Positions 1 through 7,707 of a DNA stretch of 33,840 bases are shown piece by piece. Every line of letters begins with the position of its first letter. Position 1 is the stretch's first letter. The stretch is from assembly GCF_030409335.1 (NCBI RefSeq), contig NZ_JAUFPN010000069.1, positions 6,295 through 40,134 of the forward strand, given 5' to 3'. Source of the stretch: Paeniroseomonas aquatica (lineage in GTDB: Bacteria; Pseudomonadota; Alphaproteobacteria; Acetobacterales; Acetobacteraceae). The position numbers and the translations under genes are program-made. The notes beneath the pieces are model-generated. The model was not told the DNA's origin. It made no database searches and saw only the letters and a program-made list of their open reading frames with translations.

Positions 1-21
1 CCAAAACACAAATCCCGCAAA

Positions 22-54
22 CGCCCCGATGGCTCAAGCCTCGGGGCGATTTTC
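22..54 (+). terminator. Rho-independent terminator-like hairpin
   Basis: The arms CGCCCCGA (22-29) and TCGGGGCG (41-48) pair perfectly. An inner GGC/GCC stem closes a four-base loop, and ATTTTC follows. It would end a plus-strand transcript entering from the left, such as a tRNA or gene outside the window. The TGA of a minus-strand recombinase-like fragment lies inside it. Confidence 0.7.
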
Positions 55-153
55 AATTCTCGCCTTAGGTGCCAACCGTAAGATCGCGCCTAACTCGCCG
101 CGGACCTCGATCCGCAACCGACCCGCCTCAGGGATCAGCCGGATCGCCTCGAC
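34..153 (-). pseudogene. C-terminal remnant of a serine recombinase (site-specific integrase family)
   Basis: The frame from 153 down to the TGA at 34-36 encodes 39 residues. They include the stretch GRLRIEVRGELGAILRLA, which resembles the last strand and tail of large serine recombinases (typically an 'RIEVxGdLaAIL' pattern). An in-frame TAG at 154-156 cuts it off from any N-terminal part, and neighbouring frames do not restore the family's resolvase or zinc-ribbon domains. This is therefore a dead fragment of an integrated element. The family call rests on a short motif judged by eye and is moderately uncertain. Confidence 0.5.
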
Positions 154-156
154 CTA

Positions 157-635
157 GCTGCCTGCGAATTTCCTCCAACGCGGCAATGGCCACGCGGCGG
201 CATAAGGAGGTCAGGCCGAAGCGGCCAAGGTGCTGCGAACAACCCGACTCTGCATCACGCTCCCACGGTGTGCTGAGTTGTTGAATGTCGCTGAGCAGGA
301 CACCCCAGACTTTTGGATTTCTCAGGCAAGCACCGAGCCGAGGCCTTCAACAGCGGTTCGTCGAAAGGCCGTCAGCACCTCTCTGTTTGGTGCCTTTCTC
401 ATTTGGCAATTCGACGAATGGATCCCCCGGCGGTCCCGCTGCGTGACACCGGAAACATCACCATCGTCACCGACAATCCCGCCGTCAGCTTGCCCGCCGT
501 GGCTGGAGGACAGAGCCGCTAATTCATCAGGAGCCATCGCCCCTACACCACGTAGCGGAAGAGGATCGCCAACACGGCCCAGGTGCGGTTCATTGTGCCC
601 ATCGAACCGGACGCCACCGGAACTCCGAAAGGGAT
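157..635. other. Non-coding or degenerate stretch before the AhpD-like gene
   Basis: No frame here gives a recognisable protein on either strand; the short open frames have no family motif and poor codon character. The stretch is less GC-rich than the genes that follow. It holds one long-range inverted repeat (357-418). It could be residue of the same mobile element as the recombinase fragment on its left, but nothing visible proves that. Confidence 0.45.
357..418. repeat. Perfect 9-bp inverted repeat with inner pairing
   Basis: TTCGTCGAA (357-365) is the exact reverse complement of TTCGACGAA (410-418), separated by 44 nt. Inside, GCACC can pair with GGTGC and AAAG with CTTT around a nine-base loop, so the segment could fold as a compound stem. 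No gene or known RNA family is recognised here. Confidence 0.4.
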
Positions 636-1217
636 GTGATGACCGCGCCAGCTGCCTTCCCGATCAGCCGCTTTCCCGTACCCACCCTGGACGAGATGCC
701 GGAAGACATCCGCGAGCGGCTGCTCGCGGTGCAGGAGAAGGCCGGGTTCATTCCCAATGTTTTTCTCGTCCTCTCGCATCGGCCCGAGGAATTCCGCGCC
801 TTCATGGCCTACCACGACGCCCTCATGGACAAGCCGGGCGCGCTGACCAAGGCGGAGCGCGAAATGATCGTGGTGGCGACCAGCAACGCGAACCAATGCC
901 AGTATTGCGTCGTCGCGCATGGCGCGATCCTGCGCATCCGGGCGAAGAACCCGCTGATCGCCGACCAGGTCGCCATCAACTACCGCAAGGCCGACATCAC
1001 GCCGCGGCAGAAGGCGATGCTCGACTTCGCCATGAAGGTCGCCTTCGAGGCCCACGACGTCTGCGATGGCGACCTAGCCACCCTCGCGCAGCACGGCTTC
1101 GACAAGGAGGAGGCATGGGACATCGCGGCGATCGCGGCCTTCTTCGGCATGTCGAACCGGATGGCAAACGTCACCAGCATGCGGCCGAACGACGAATTCT
1201 ACACCATGGGCCGTTAG
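636..1217 (+). CDS. Peroxidase-related / carboxymuconolactone decarboxylase-like (AhpD fold) protein
   Basis: This is a 193-residue protein of the AhpD-like alkylhydroperoxidase / CMD superfamily, in the 'uncharacterised peroxidase-related enzyme' subgroup. Such proteins are cytoplasmic all-helical oligomers thought to reduce peroxides through a redox-active Cys-x-x-Cys/His site. The sequence shows LTKAEREMIVVATS followed by NQCQYCVVAHG, the characteristic C-x-x-C-x-x-x-H motif near residues 87-95, and then the ITPRQKAMLDFAMKV helix typical of the subgroup. The length is normal. Translation can begin at GTG 636 or ATG 639; an AAAGGG stretch at 628-633 fits ATG 639 best. It sits alone between a degenerate region and a LysR gene. 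Its physiological substrate cannot be read from sequence. Confidence 0.88.
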   Translation: MMTAPAAFPISRFPVPTLDEMPEDIRERLLAVQEKAGFIPNVFLVLSHRPEEFRAFMAYHDALMDKPGALTKAEREMIVVATSNANQCQYCVVAHGAILRIRAKNPLIADQVAINYRKADITPRQKAMLDFAMKVAFEAHDVCDGDLATLAQHGFDKEEAWDIAAIAAFFGMSNRMANVTSMRPNDEFYTMGR

Positions 1218-1287
1218 CCTGCTGCCAACCCTCATCACCGCGGCGGTGAGAGATTAGGGCACGGGGGTGAGCGGGACCAACAAAGCG

Positions 1288-1313
1288 GCCGGGCGGCGGC
1301 TCCGCCGCCCGGC
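1288..1313 (+). terminator. GC-rich hairpin after the AhpD-like gene
   Basis: GCCGGGCGGCGG (1288-1299) and CCGCCGCCCGGC (1302-1313) are perfect complements with almost no loop, followed by TTCC. It lies 70 nt after the stop at 1217 and 35 nt before the LysR start. This is suitable for a terminator, but the T-run is weak. Confidence 0.45.
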
Positions 1314-1348
1314 TTCCGGCAACAGCGGCACCGCCTTAGCGTGGCCGC

Positions 1349-2254
1349 ATGGACCGGCTGACCGCTCTCCGACTCCTCCTGCGCACCCTCGACCGCGGCG
1401 GCATCGCGGCGGCGGGCCGCTCGCTCGGCCTGTCGGCGACGGCGGCATCGCGGGCGCTGCGCGAACTGGAGGATGACCTCGCCCTGCGGCTGTTCGACCG
1501 CACCACGCGCCACGTCGCGCCGACCGAGGCGGGGCGGCGCCTGGCCGACCGTATCGCGCCGCTGCTCGAGGGTCTCGACACCGCGATGGTCGAGGCGCGG
1601 GAGCTGCACGAGGAAGCGGCCGGCACGCTCCGCATCGTCGCGCGCCGATCCTTTGCCCTGCGCCATGTGGTGCCGCATCTCGCCGGCTTCCGCCGCGCGC
1701 ATCCGCGGGTGGAGATCGATCTCGCCCTGACCGAACAGACCGGGCTGGTGCCGGCGCATGGAGTGGATCTGGTGATCCGGCTCGGCCTGCCGCCGGGCAA
1801 GTCCTACAGCGGCCACCGCCTGGCCTCGGACCGGCGCATCCTCTGCGCCAGCCCCGACTATGTCGCGCGGCACGGCGCCCCGGCCACGCCCGATGCGGTC
1901 CTGCGGCACCCCTGCCTGACCTACCGCGAGGCCGATGAGGCGCCGGTCTGGGTCTTCGCCACGCCGTCGGGCGGGCGGCAGGAGGTGGCGGTCGGCGGGC
2001 CGCTCCGCTCCAACAGCGGAGAGGCGCTGCGCCAGGCGGCGCTGGATGGCATGGGGCTGGTGCTGCTGCCGGAATGGATGGTGGGAGAGGATGTCGCCGC
2101 CGGCCGGCTGGCACCGGTGCTGCCGGGTCTGCCGGCTTGGCCGGAACGCTACCGGGCCGAGATATTCGCCGTGCATGCCCGCACCGAGCGGCTTCCCGCC
2201 AAGATCGCCGCCTTCGTCGCGCATCTGCTCGCCGCCGCCGATCCTGCCGCCTGA
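1349..2254 (+). CDS. LysR-family transcriptional regulator
   Basis: This 301-residue protein has a winged helix-turn-helix at residues 1-60 (RLLLRTLDRGGIAAAGRSLG, then SATAASRALRELEDDLALRL, then FDRTTRHVAPTEAG) and a LysR substrate-binding domain from about residue 88 to the end. It belongs to the CrgA/'AaeR-like' type, in which the effector domain begins 'GTLRIVA'. The length is typical. It lies 104 nt before, and on the same strand as, a TauD/TfdA dioxygenase gene. LysR regulators commonly control an adjacent catabolic gene, although usually a divergent one. Its effector and its target, the dioxygenase or itself, are inference. Confidence 0.93.
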   Translation: MDRLTALRLLLRTLDRGGIAAAGRSLGLSATAASRALRELEDDLALRLFDRTTRHVAPTEAGRRLADRIAPLLEGLDTAMVEARELHEEAAGTLRIVARRSFALRHVVPHLAGFRRAHPRVEIDLALTEQTGLVPAHGVDLVIRLGLPPGKSYSGHRLASDRRILCASPDYVARHGAPATPDAVLRHPCLTYREADEAPVWVFATPSGGRQEVAVGGPLRSNSGEALRQAALDGMGLVLLPEWMVGEDVAAGRLAPVLPGLPAWPERYRAEIFAVHARTERLPAKIAAFVAHLLAAADPAA

Positions 2255-2358
2255 CGCCGCCTCTGATCATGCCAGATGGCGGCAGGGTGTTTCGCAACAA
2301 TGCCGGCTGGCGCCCCTCTGCCGTGGCACGCCATGGTGCGGGACGGAGGATCCATCCC

Positions 2359-3219
2359 ATGCTCGAGACGACCCCGCTCACCACCGTCCTCGGCGCCCGC
2401 ATCACCGGCCTCGACATCGCCCGCGGCGTCGATGCGACGACGATGGCCGCCGTGCGGGCGGCGCTGGACCGCTTCTCGGTGCTGGTCTTCCCGGACCAGC
2501 GCATCGACGACGCGGCGCAGATCGCCTTCAGCGAGGGCTTCGGGCCGCTGGAACGCACCCGGCCCGGGGCACCCGGGGCGGGCAGCCCGGTGATCATCCT
2601 CTCGAACATCGGCCCGGCCGGCGAGATCGCGCCGCCCACCGACAGGCAGGTGCTGAACAACAAGGCGAACCGCGTCTGGCACCATGATTCCTCGTTCAAG
2701 CCGGTGCCGGCCCGGGCCTCGCTGCTCTCGGCGCGGGAAATCCCCGCGGCCGGCGGGGATACCGAATTCGCTTCCCAGCGCGCGGCCTTCGCCGCGCTCG
2801 ATCCGGCCGAGCAGGAGGGCCTGCGGGGTCGCGTCGCCATCCACGATTTCGGCTGGTCGCGCAGCCGGGTCGATGCCGCGCTGGTGACCGAGGCCGAGCT
2901 CCACCAGCACCCGCCGGTGCGCCAAGCGCTGGTCCTGCAGGAGAATCCGCATGGCCCGGCGCTCTACCTCGGCGCCCATGCGCGCCGCATCGAAGGCATG
3001 GACGAGGCGGCGTCCCGCGCTCTGATCGACCGGCTGATGGCGCTGGCGACGCAGCCGGCCTTCACCTACGCCCATCGCTGGCGGCCGCATGACCTGGTGG
3101 TCTGGGACAACCGCGCGGTGCTGCACCGCGCCACCCCCTTCGCCACGACGACGGAGCGCCGCCACATGGTGCGCACCTGCGTCGCCGGCACCATGCCGAC
3201 CCTCGCCGACGCAGCGTGA
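2359..3219 (+). CDS. TauD/TfdA-family Fe(II)/2-oxoglutarate-dependent dioxygenase
   Basis: This 286-residue enzyme belongs to the family that hydroxylates taurine, 2,4-D or related acids using Fe(II), 2-oxoglutarate and O2. The iron facial triad is visible: His108 and Asp110 in WHHDSSF, and a distal His256 in the segment VVWDNRAVLHRATP. An arginine pair at 267-268 is placed to bind 2-oxoglutarate. The start ATG at 2359 is preceded by GGAGGA at 2345-2350; the same frame is open further upstream, but there it overlaps the LysR gene and shows no family homology. The substrate cannot be predicted. The TfdA/TauD family is broad, and the upstream LysR gene suggests inducible catabolism of an organic acid or sulfonate. 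Confidence 0.9.
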   Translation: MLETTPLTTVLGARITGLDIARGVDATTMAAVRAALDRFSVLVFPDQRIDDAAQIAFSEGFGPLERTRPGAPGAGSPVIILSNIGPAGEIAPPTDRQVLNNKANRVWHHDSSFKPVPARASLLSAREIPAAGGDTEFASQRAAFAALDPAEQEGLRGRVAIHDFGWSRSRVDAALVTEAELHQHPPVRQALVLQENPHGPALYLGAHARRIEGMDEAASRALIDRLMALATQPAFTYAHRWRPHDLVVWDNRAVLHRATPFATTTERRHMVRTCVAGTMPTLADAA

Positions 3220-3366
3220 TGGGGCCTGGGAAGGGCAGGCAGCCCGGAGCATCGCTCGCCGCGCCGGACGCCGCCGCAACCCGCCGCGTCCCGGCCGCGT
3301 TGACCGAGGCGCGCCGTCAGGAGGTTATTCCGGCATGGCCGGCGCCCCTTCGGCAAGGCCCAGGTC

Positions 3367-3825
3367 ATGAGCATCCGGCGTTTCGCCTCGACGGCCATGC
3401 TGCTGCTGGCCACCGCCTGCGAGGCGGAGGAGCCGGCAGCCCTGCGCGTCGCCGGCGGCGATCCTGCGCGCGGCCATGCGGTGATCCTGGCCAGCGGCTG
3501 CGGCGCCTGCCACGTCATCCCCGGCGTCCGCGGCGCGGACTCCTGGGTCGGGCCGCCGCTCACCGAATGGGCGCGGCGCGGCTATGTCGGCGGCCGGCTG
3601 CCCAACGCCCCCGACAATCTGATCGCCTGGCTGCGGGACCCGGAGGCGATCTCGCCCGGCTCGGCCATGCCGGCGGTCGGGTTGAGCGAGGCGGAGGCGC
3701 GCGACGCGGCCGCCTATCTCTTCACCCTGGGCGCCGCCAGGCTGCCGCCCGTCCCGGCCGGGATGCAGCTCGGCCCGAACGAGGGCGGGCCGCGCGAGTC
3801 GCCACGGATCCGCCCGCGTGCTTAG
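3367..3825 (+). CDS. Monoheme cytochrome c lipoprotein
   Basis: This 152-residue protein has a lipoprotein signal (hydrophobic run ending LLLATAC, with the lipidated Cys at 18). One heme-attachment motif, CGACH, lies at residues 45-49, and a likely distal Met lies in SAMPAVGLSE near residue 99. It is therefore predicted to be a membrane-anchored class I cytochrome c facing the periplasm. It converges on the caa3/ACIII cluster, and its TAG (3823-3825) overlaps the TAA of the small membrane protein gene read from the other strand. The location suggests an accessory electron carrier for that oxidase. The opposite orientation means separate expression, so the role is inference. Confidence 0.88.
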   Translation: MSIRRFASTAMLLLATACEAEEPAALRVAGGDPARGHAVILASGCGACHVIPGVRGADSWVGPPLTEWARRGYVGGRLPNAPDNLIAWLRDPEAISPGSAMPAVGLSEAEARDAAAYLFTLGAARLPPVPAGMQLGPNEGGPRESPRIRPRA

Positions 3826-4187
3826 GTGGCGCATCCCGGCAGCAGCAGCGGCGGCATCGCCTGGAACACCACCGCCAGCGCGGCCAGCACGGCGGTGCTG
3901 GCGGCGAACCAGCGGGTGAAGCGTGGCTCGACCTCGCCGCCTTCGGTCAGGGACGGGCCGAGCCCCGCCAGCGCCGGCCGCAGCACCAGCCCGAGCAGCG
4001 CCAGCGCCACCACCGTGGCGAGCCCGACCAGCGCCGGCACCCAGGGCAGGCCGAGCAGCGACCGCTCCAGCAGCCCCCGTTCGCAGGCCACGGCGCTGAC
4101 CGCATAGACCGCGGTGAAATGCCCGGCCCAGACCACCAGCCCGGCGACCGAGAGCAGCACCCCGAAGGCGGAGCGGACCCCGCTCAT
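3822..4187 (-). CDS. Small three-helix membrane protein of the caa3/ACIII cluster
   Basis: This 121-residue protein has three predicted membrane helices, at about 8-32, 50-74 and 93-116. The first carries the pattern WAGHFTAVYAVSAVAC. No Pfam-type function is recognised. Its ATG (4185-4187) overlaps the TGA of the fused oxidase subunit gene in an ATGA junction, so it is very probably translated from the same mRNA. Small hydrophobic proteins at the end of heme-copper oxidase operons often act as subunit IV or as assembly factors; that role here is inferred from position only. The single His and Cys in helix 1 are worth noting. Confidence 0.8.
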   Translation of the reverse strand: MSGVRSAFGVLLSVAGLVVWAGHFTAVYAVSAVACERGLLERSLLGLPWVPALVGLATVVALALLGLVLRPALAGLGPSLTEGGEVEPRFTRWFAASTAVLAALAVVFQAMPPLLLPGCAT

Positions 4188-6736
4188 GCCAGCAGCCGCG
4201 GGAAGCCGTGCAGCAGCGCCAGCCCGGCCAGCCCTTGCCCCACGGTGTAGAGCCAGAACAGCATCATGTTGTCGAAGCTGAGCCGGCGGGTGCCGTCCAG
4301 CAGCCCGGCCCAGGACCGCGCCAGGACATAGCCGGCCATGATCGCGGCCACCGCCACGTGGAAGCCCTGCCAGACCAGCAGCGCGTAGGAGGCGGCGGCA
4401 TGGGCATGCATCGTGGGACGCAGCCCCGCCTCCCACAGCGCCATCAGGTCGGCGGCGAAGCCCCCGGCCAGCAGCAGCAGCGCCACCGGCAGCAGCAGCC
4501 CCGGTAGGGCATCCCGCCGGCGCAGCGCGCGGGAGGCCAGCATCACCACGCCGCCGCTGGCGAGGTAGCCGGCGAGCGCCGCCGCGCCAAAGCCGCCCTG
4601 CGGCGCCGCCATGCCCGCCGGCGGCCACATCGCATCGCCGTTGACCAGCCAGAGGAACAGGTAGCTGCCCATCTGGCAGGCATAGGCGGTGCCGCTCACC
4701 AGCATCAGGCAGACCATCGCCCACCAGGAGGTCGAGAGCGGCCCGGTGACGTAGTTCGGCAGTTCCAGACCCGCGCCCACCCCGTCCCGCCGCGCCGGCA
4801 GCGGGCCGAGGTCGGTGCCGGTCCAGAGCCAGCGCAGGAAGCCGGCCAGCGCCACCAGGCCGAAGCCGGCGGCCGGCACCACGGCCGAGACCGCCAGCGA
4901 GAGGAAGAAGCCGGCGGTGCCGACCGCCGCCACCAGATGCGCGAAGCCCGGACCGGGGATGACCGCGACGTATTGCGGCAGCGCCTCGGCCGGGCTGGTC
5001 ACCAGCGCCTCGCGCCGCCCGGTCAGCGTGCCCGGCAGGAAGTGGCGCCCCGCCGTCACCTCCTCGCCCAGGCGGGGATTGTCCCACAGCGGGTAGCGGC
5101 CGGTGATGCGGGGGATGCTGCGCAGGCCGAAATCCTCGCTCGGCAGCCATTCCGCCGTGCCGGAATCCCACGGGCTGCGGTCGCTGCCGCGGCCGGGGCG
5201 GAAGTTGCGGGCGATGTCGGCCAGCAGCACCACGCCGCCCGCCAGCACCATCGCCGCCCCGGCCGTGGAGAGCGCGTTCCACAGCTCGAGCCCCATGCCG
5301 GCGGGATAGGTGTAGATCCGCCGCGGCATGCCGGCGAAGCCGGCGAAATGCATCGGGAAGAAGGTCAGGTTGGTGCCGAGGAACAGCAGCCAGAAGGCCC
5401 AGCGGCCGAGCCGTTCCGACAGCGGCCGGCCGATCGCCGGCGCCCAGTAGTACAGCGCCGCCAGCAGCGGGAAGACCATGCCGCCGATCAGCACGTAATG
5501 CAGGTGGGCGACGATGAAATAGGTGTCGTGCGCCTGCCAGTCGAAGGGCGTCGCCGAGACCATCACCCCGGTCAGCCCGCCGAGCACGAAGATGAAGAGA
5601 AAGCCGAAGACGAACAGCGTCGGCGTGGCGATCCGCACCCGCTTGCCGGCGGCGAAGGTGCCGATCCAGGCGAAGACCTGCAGGCCGGAGGGCACCGAGA
5701 CGGCGAAGCCCGCCGCCGAGAAATAGGCCAGGCTCAGCCCCGGGATGCCGGTGGTGTACATGTGGTGCACCCACAAGCCGAAGCTGAGGAAGGCGGTGCC
5801 CACCAGTGCCGTCACCACCAGCCCATGCGCCAGCAGCGCGGTGCCCGCCATGGCCGGGACGATCATCGAGACCATGCCGGCGGCCGGCAGGAAGATGACA
5901 TAGACCTCCGGGTGGCCGAAGAACCAGAAGAGGTGCTGCCACAGCAGCGGGTCGCCGCCGCGTTCCGGCAGGAAGAAGGGCCAGTCGAAGGCGCGCTCCA
6001 GCTCGAGCAGCGTGCTCGCCACGATCACCGCCGGGAAGGCGAAGACCACCATGGCGGCGAAGACCAGCATGGCCCAGGCGAAGATCGGCATGCGCCCCAG
6101 CGTCATCCCCGGCGCCCGGCAGCGCAGGATGCCCACGATCAGCTCGATCGCCCCGGCGATGGCCGAGATCTCGATGAAGCCGATGCCCAGCAGGTACATG
6201 TCGGTGTTGATGCCGGGCGAGTGCTCCTTGCTGGTCAGCGGCGGGTACATGAACCAGCCGCCGTCGGGCGCCGCGCCGAAGAACAGCGAGGAGAAGAAGG
6301 CAAGCCCGCCGATCACGTAGATCCAATAGGCATAGGCGCCGAGCCGCGGCGTCGGCATCTCCCGCGCGCCGAGCATGGCCGGCAGCAGGGTGATGCCGAC
6401 CGCCTCCACCGCCGGCACCGCAAAGAGGAACATCATCACCGTGCCATGCATGGTGAAGACCTGATTGTAGGTCGCGGGGTCGATGATGGTCAGGCCCGGC
6501 ATCGCCAGCTGCACCCGGATCAGCACGCCGAGCAGCCCGGCCAGGGTCAGGAACAGCAGCGCCGTGGCGACGAAGAGCGGGCCGATGAGGTTGTTGTTGA
6601 TCTCGCCGAGGGCGCGCCAGCCGCGCGGCCGCGCCCAGGCGGCGCGCAGCCGGCCGAGCTCGTCGGCCGGGCGCGGCAAGGGGTTCGGCAGCGCGTCGGT
6701 GCTCGGCGCGACGGCGGCACCCTGGTCCGGGCTCAT
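4184..6736 (-). CDS. ctaD: Cytochrome c oxidase subunit I/III fusion (caa3-type)
   Basis: This is the 850-residue catalytic subunit of a caa3 oxygen reductase. Residues ~40-560 are the twelve-helix subunit I domain. His97 and His413 would ligate low-spin heme a, and His411 heme a3. CuB ligands are His275 (in FGHPEVY, with the cross-linked Tyr279), His324 and His325. From about residue 620, after a soluble linker, comes a subunit III-like domain, including HAAASYALLVWQGFHVAVAA. The D-channel entrance Asp of mitochondrial-type enzymes is Glu126 (GAREMP), the Asn after it is Gly133, and the K-channel Lys position is Ala370 (IATPTLF). Glu277 of GHPEV is kept. The start at 6736 overlaps the coxB stop (ATGA). 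Confidence 0.96.
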   Translation of the reverse strand: MSPDQGAAVAPSTDALPNPLPRPADELGRLRAAWARPRGWRALGEINNNLIGPLFVATALLFLTLAGLLGVLIRVQLAMPGLTIIDPATYNQVFTMHGTVMMFLFAVPAVEAVGITLLPAMLGAREMPTPRLGAYAYWIYVIGGLAFFSSLFFGAAPDGGWFMYPPLTSKEHSPGINTDMYLLGIGFIEISAIAGAIELIVGILRCRAPGMTLGRMPIFAWAMLVFAAMVVFAFPAVIVASTLLELERAFDWPFFLPERGGDPLLWQHLFWFFGHPEVYVIFLPAAGMVSMIVPAMAGTALLAHGLVVTALVGTAFLSFGLWVHHMYTTGIPGLSLAYFSAAGFAVSVPSGLQVFAWIGTFAAGKRVRIATPTLFVFGFLFIFVLGGLTGVMVSATPFDWQAHDTYFIVAHLHYVLIGGMVFPLLAALYYWAPAIGRPLSERLGRWAFWLLFLGTNLTFFPMHFAGFAGMPRRIYTYPAGMGLELWNALSTAGAAMVLAGGVVLLADIARNFRPGRGSDRSPWDSGTAEWLPSEDFGLRSIPRITGRYPLWDNPRLGEEVTAGRHFLPGTLTGRREALVTSPAEALPQYVAVIPGPGFAHLVAAVGTAGFFLSLAVSAVVPAAGFGLVALAGFLRWLWTGTDLGPLPARRDGVGAGLELPNYVTGPLSTSWWAMVCLMLVSGTAYACQMGSYLFLWLVNGDAMWPPAGMAAPQGGFGAAALAGYLASGGVVMLASRALRRRDALPGLLLPVALLLLAGGFAADLMALWEAGLRPTMHAHAAASYALLVWQGFHVAVAAIMAGYVLARSWAGLLDGTRRLSFDNMMLFWLYTVGQGLAGLALLHGFPRLLA

Positions 6737-7707
6737 CGCAGCGTCTCCAGCCAATCGGCGACCGCCAGCAGCTCGGCGCCCTCCAGCGACCGGCCATAGG
6801 CCGGCATGGCATTGCCCGGCTTGATGTCCTGCGCCCCGGCGATCCAGCCGGCGAGGTTGGCCCGATGGTTCTCCAGCGCGCCCGCCGCCAGCGACAGCCT
6901 GCCGCCGATGCGCGACAGGTCGGGCGCCAGCCGCCCCTGCCATGCGGTGCCGCGCACCGCGTGGCAGGCGCCGCAGCCGGCCTCGCCGAAGACCCGCATG
7001 CCCTCCGCCGCGGCTGCGGTCGCCGGCGGCGGCACCGGCGCCTGCTGGCGGGCGACCCAGGCCGCGAAGTCGGCGGGCTCGTGCGCCACCACCCAGAAGG
7101 CCATGAAGCTATGCTGGATTCCGCAGAACTCGGTGCACTGGCCGCGCAGCACGCCGGTGCGGTCCACCCGGAGGCGCTGGCGGTTCACCCGGCCGGGGAT
7201 CATGTCCATCTTGCCGTGCAGGTTGGGGATCCAGACGCTGTGGATCACGTCGCCGGAGCTGAGCTGCAACTCCACGTCGCGCCCGACCGGCAGGTGCAGC
7301 TCGTTGGCGGTGACGGCGCCTTCGCCAAGCTCGGGGTAGCGCACCTCCCACCAGTATTGCCGGCCGATGATCTCGACCTTCAGCGGCGCCGCCTCGCCCG
7401 GCAGGGTCAGCGCGCGGGAGATGCCGAGGGAATAGACCAGCAGCGCCGCGAGCGTCACCACGGGGAAGACGATGCCGCCGCCGATGACGAAGCGGCGCGA
7501 ACCCATCGCCTGTCGCCACCGCCCGGGCGCCAGCAGCGCCGCCGCCAGCAGCCCCATGGTCAGCAGGAAGATGGCGGTGCCGCCGATGAACAGCACATGG
7601 GTCAACGTGGCGATATGCCCGGCCTGCGCCCCCCAGGGGTCGAGCGGCGTCTGGATGCCGGAACAGCCCGCCAGCGCGGCGCAGGCGACAAGGCCCGGCC
7701 GCCTCAC
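6733..7707 (-). CDS. coxB: Cytochrome c oxidase subunit II with C-terminal cytochrome c (caa3-type)
   Basis: This 324-residue protein has a lipoprotein signal (LAGC, Cys15), two membrane helices (about 33-60 and 72-95) and a cupredoxin domain. The CuA ligands are His156, Cys191, Glu193, Cys195, His199 and Met202 (in CTEFCGIQHSFM). A fused class I cytochrome c follows, with CGACH at 245-249 and distal Met301. That fusion makes the enzyme caa3-type: electrons enter the heme c, pass to CuA and then to subunit I. The start is GTG at 7707, overlapping the ctaG TGA in a GTGA junction. An ATG further upstream would lie inside ctaG and add no family-like sequence. Confidence 0.95.
   Translation of the reverse strand: MRRPGLVACAALAGCSGIQTPLDPWGAQAGHIATLTHVLFIGGTAIFLLTMGLLAAALLAPGRWRQAMGSRRFVIGGGIVFPVVTLAALLVYSLGISRALTLPGEAAPLKVEIIGRQYWWEVRYPELGEGAVTANELHLPVGRDVELQLSSGDVIHSVWIPNLHGKMDMIPGRVNRQRLRVDRTGVLRGQCTEFCGIQHSFMAFWVVAHEPADFAAWVARQQAPVPPPATAAAAEGMRVFGEAGCGACHAVRGTAWQGRLAPDLSRIGGRLSLAAGALENHRANLAGWIAGAQDIKPGNAMPAYGRSLEGAELLAVADWLETLR

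Noticed and set aside
230-1249. Open frame overlapping the AhpD-like gene in another phase
   Set aside because: Its sequence is Arg/Pro-rich without motifs, and the overlapped frame encodes a clear CxxC peroxidase-family protein.
4937-6799. Long plus-strand open frame antisense to the oxidase subunit I/III gene
   Set aside because: The product is a low-complexity His/Arg/Glu-rich shadow; the opposite strand carries all heme and copper ligands.
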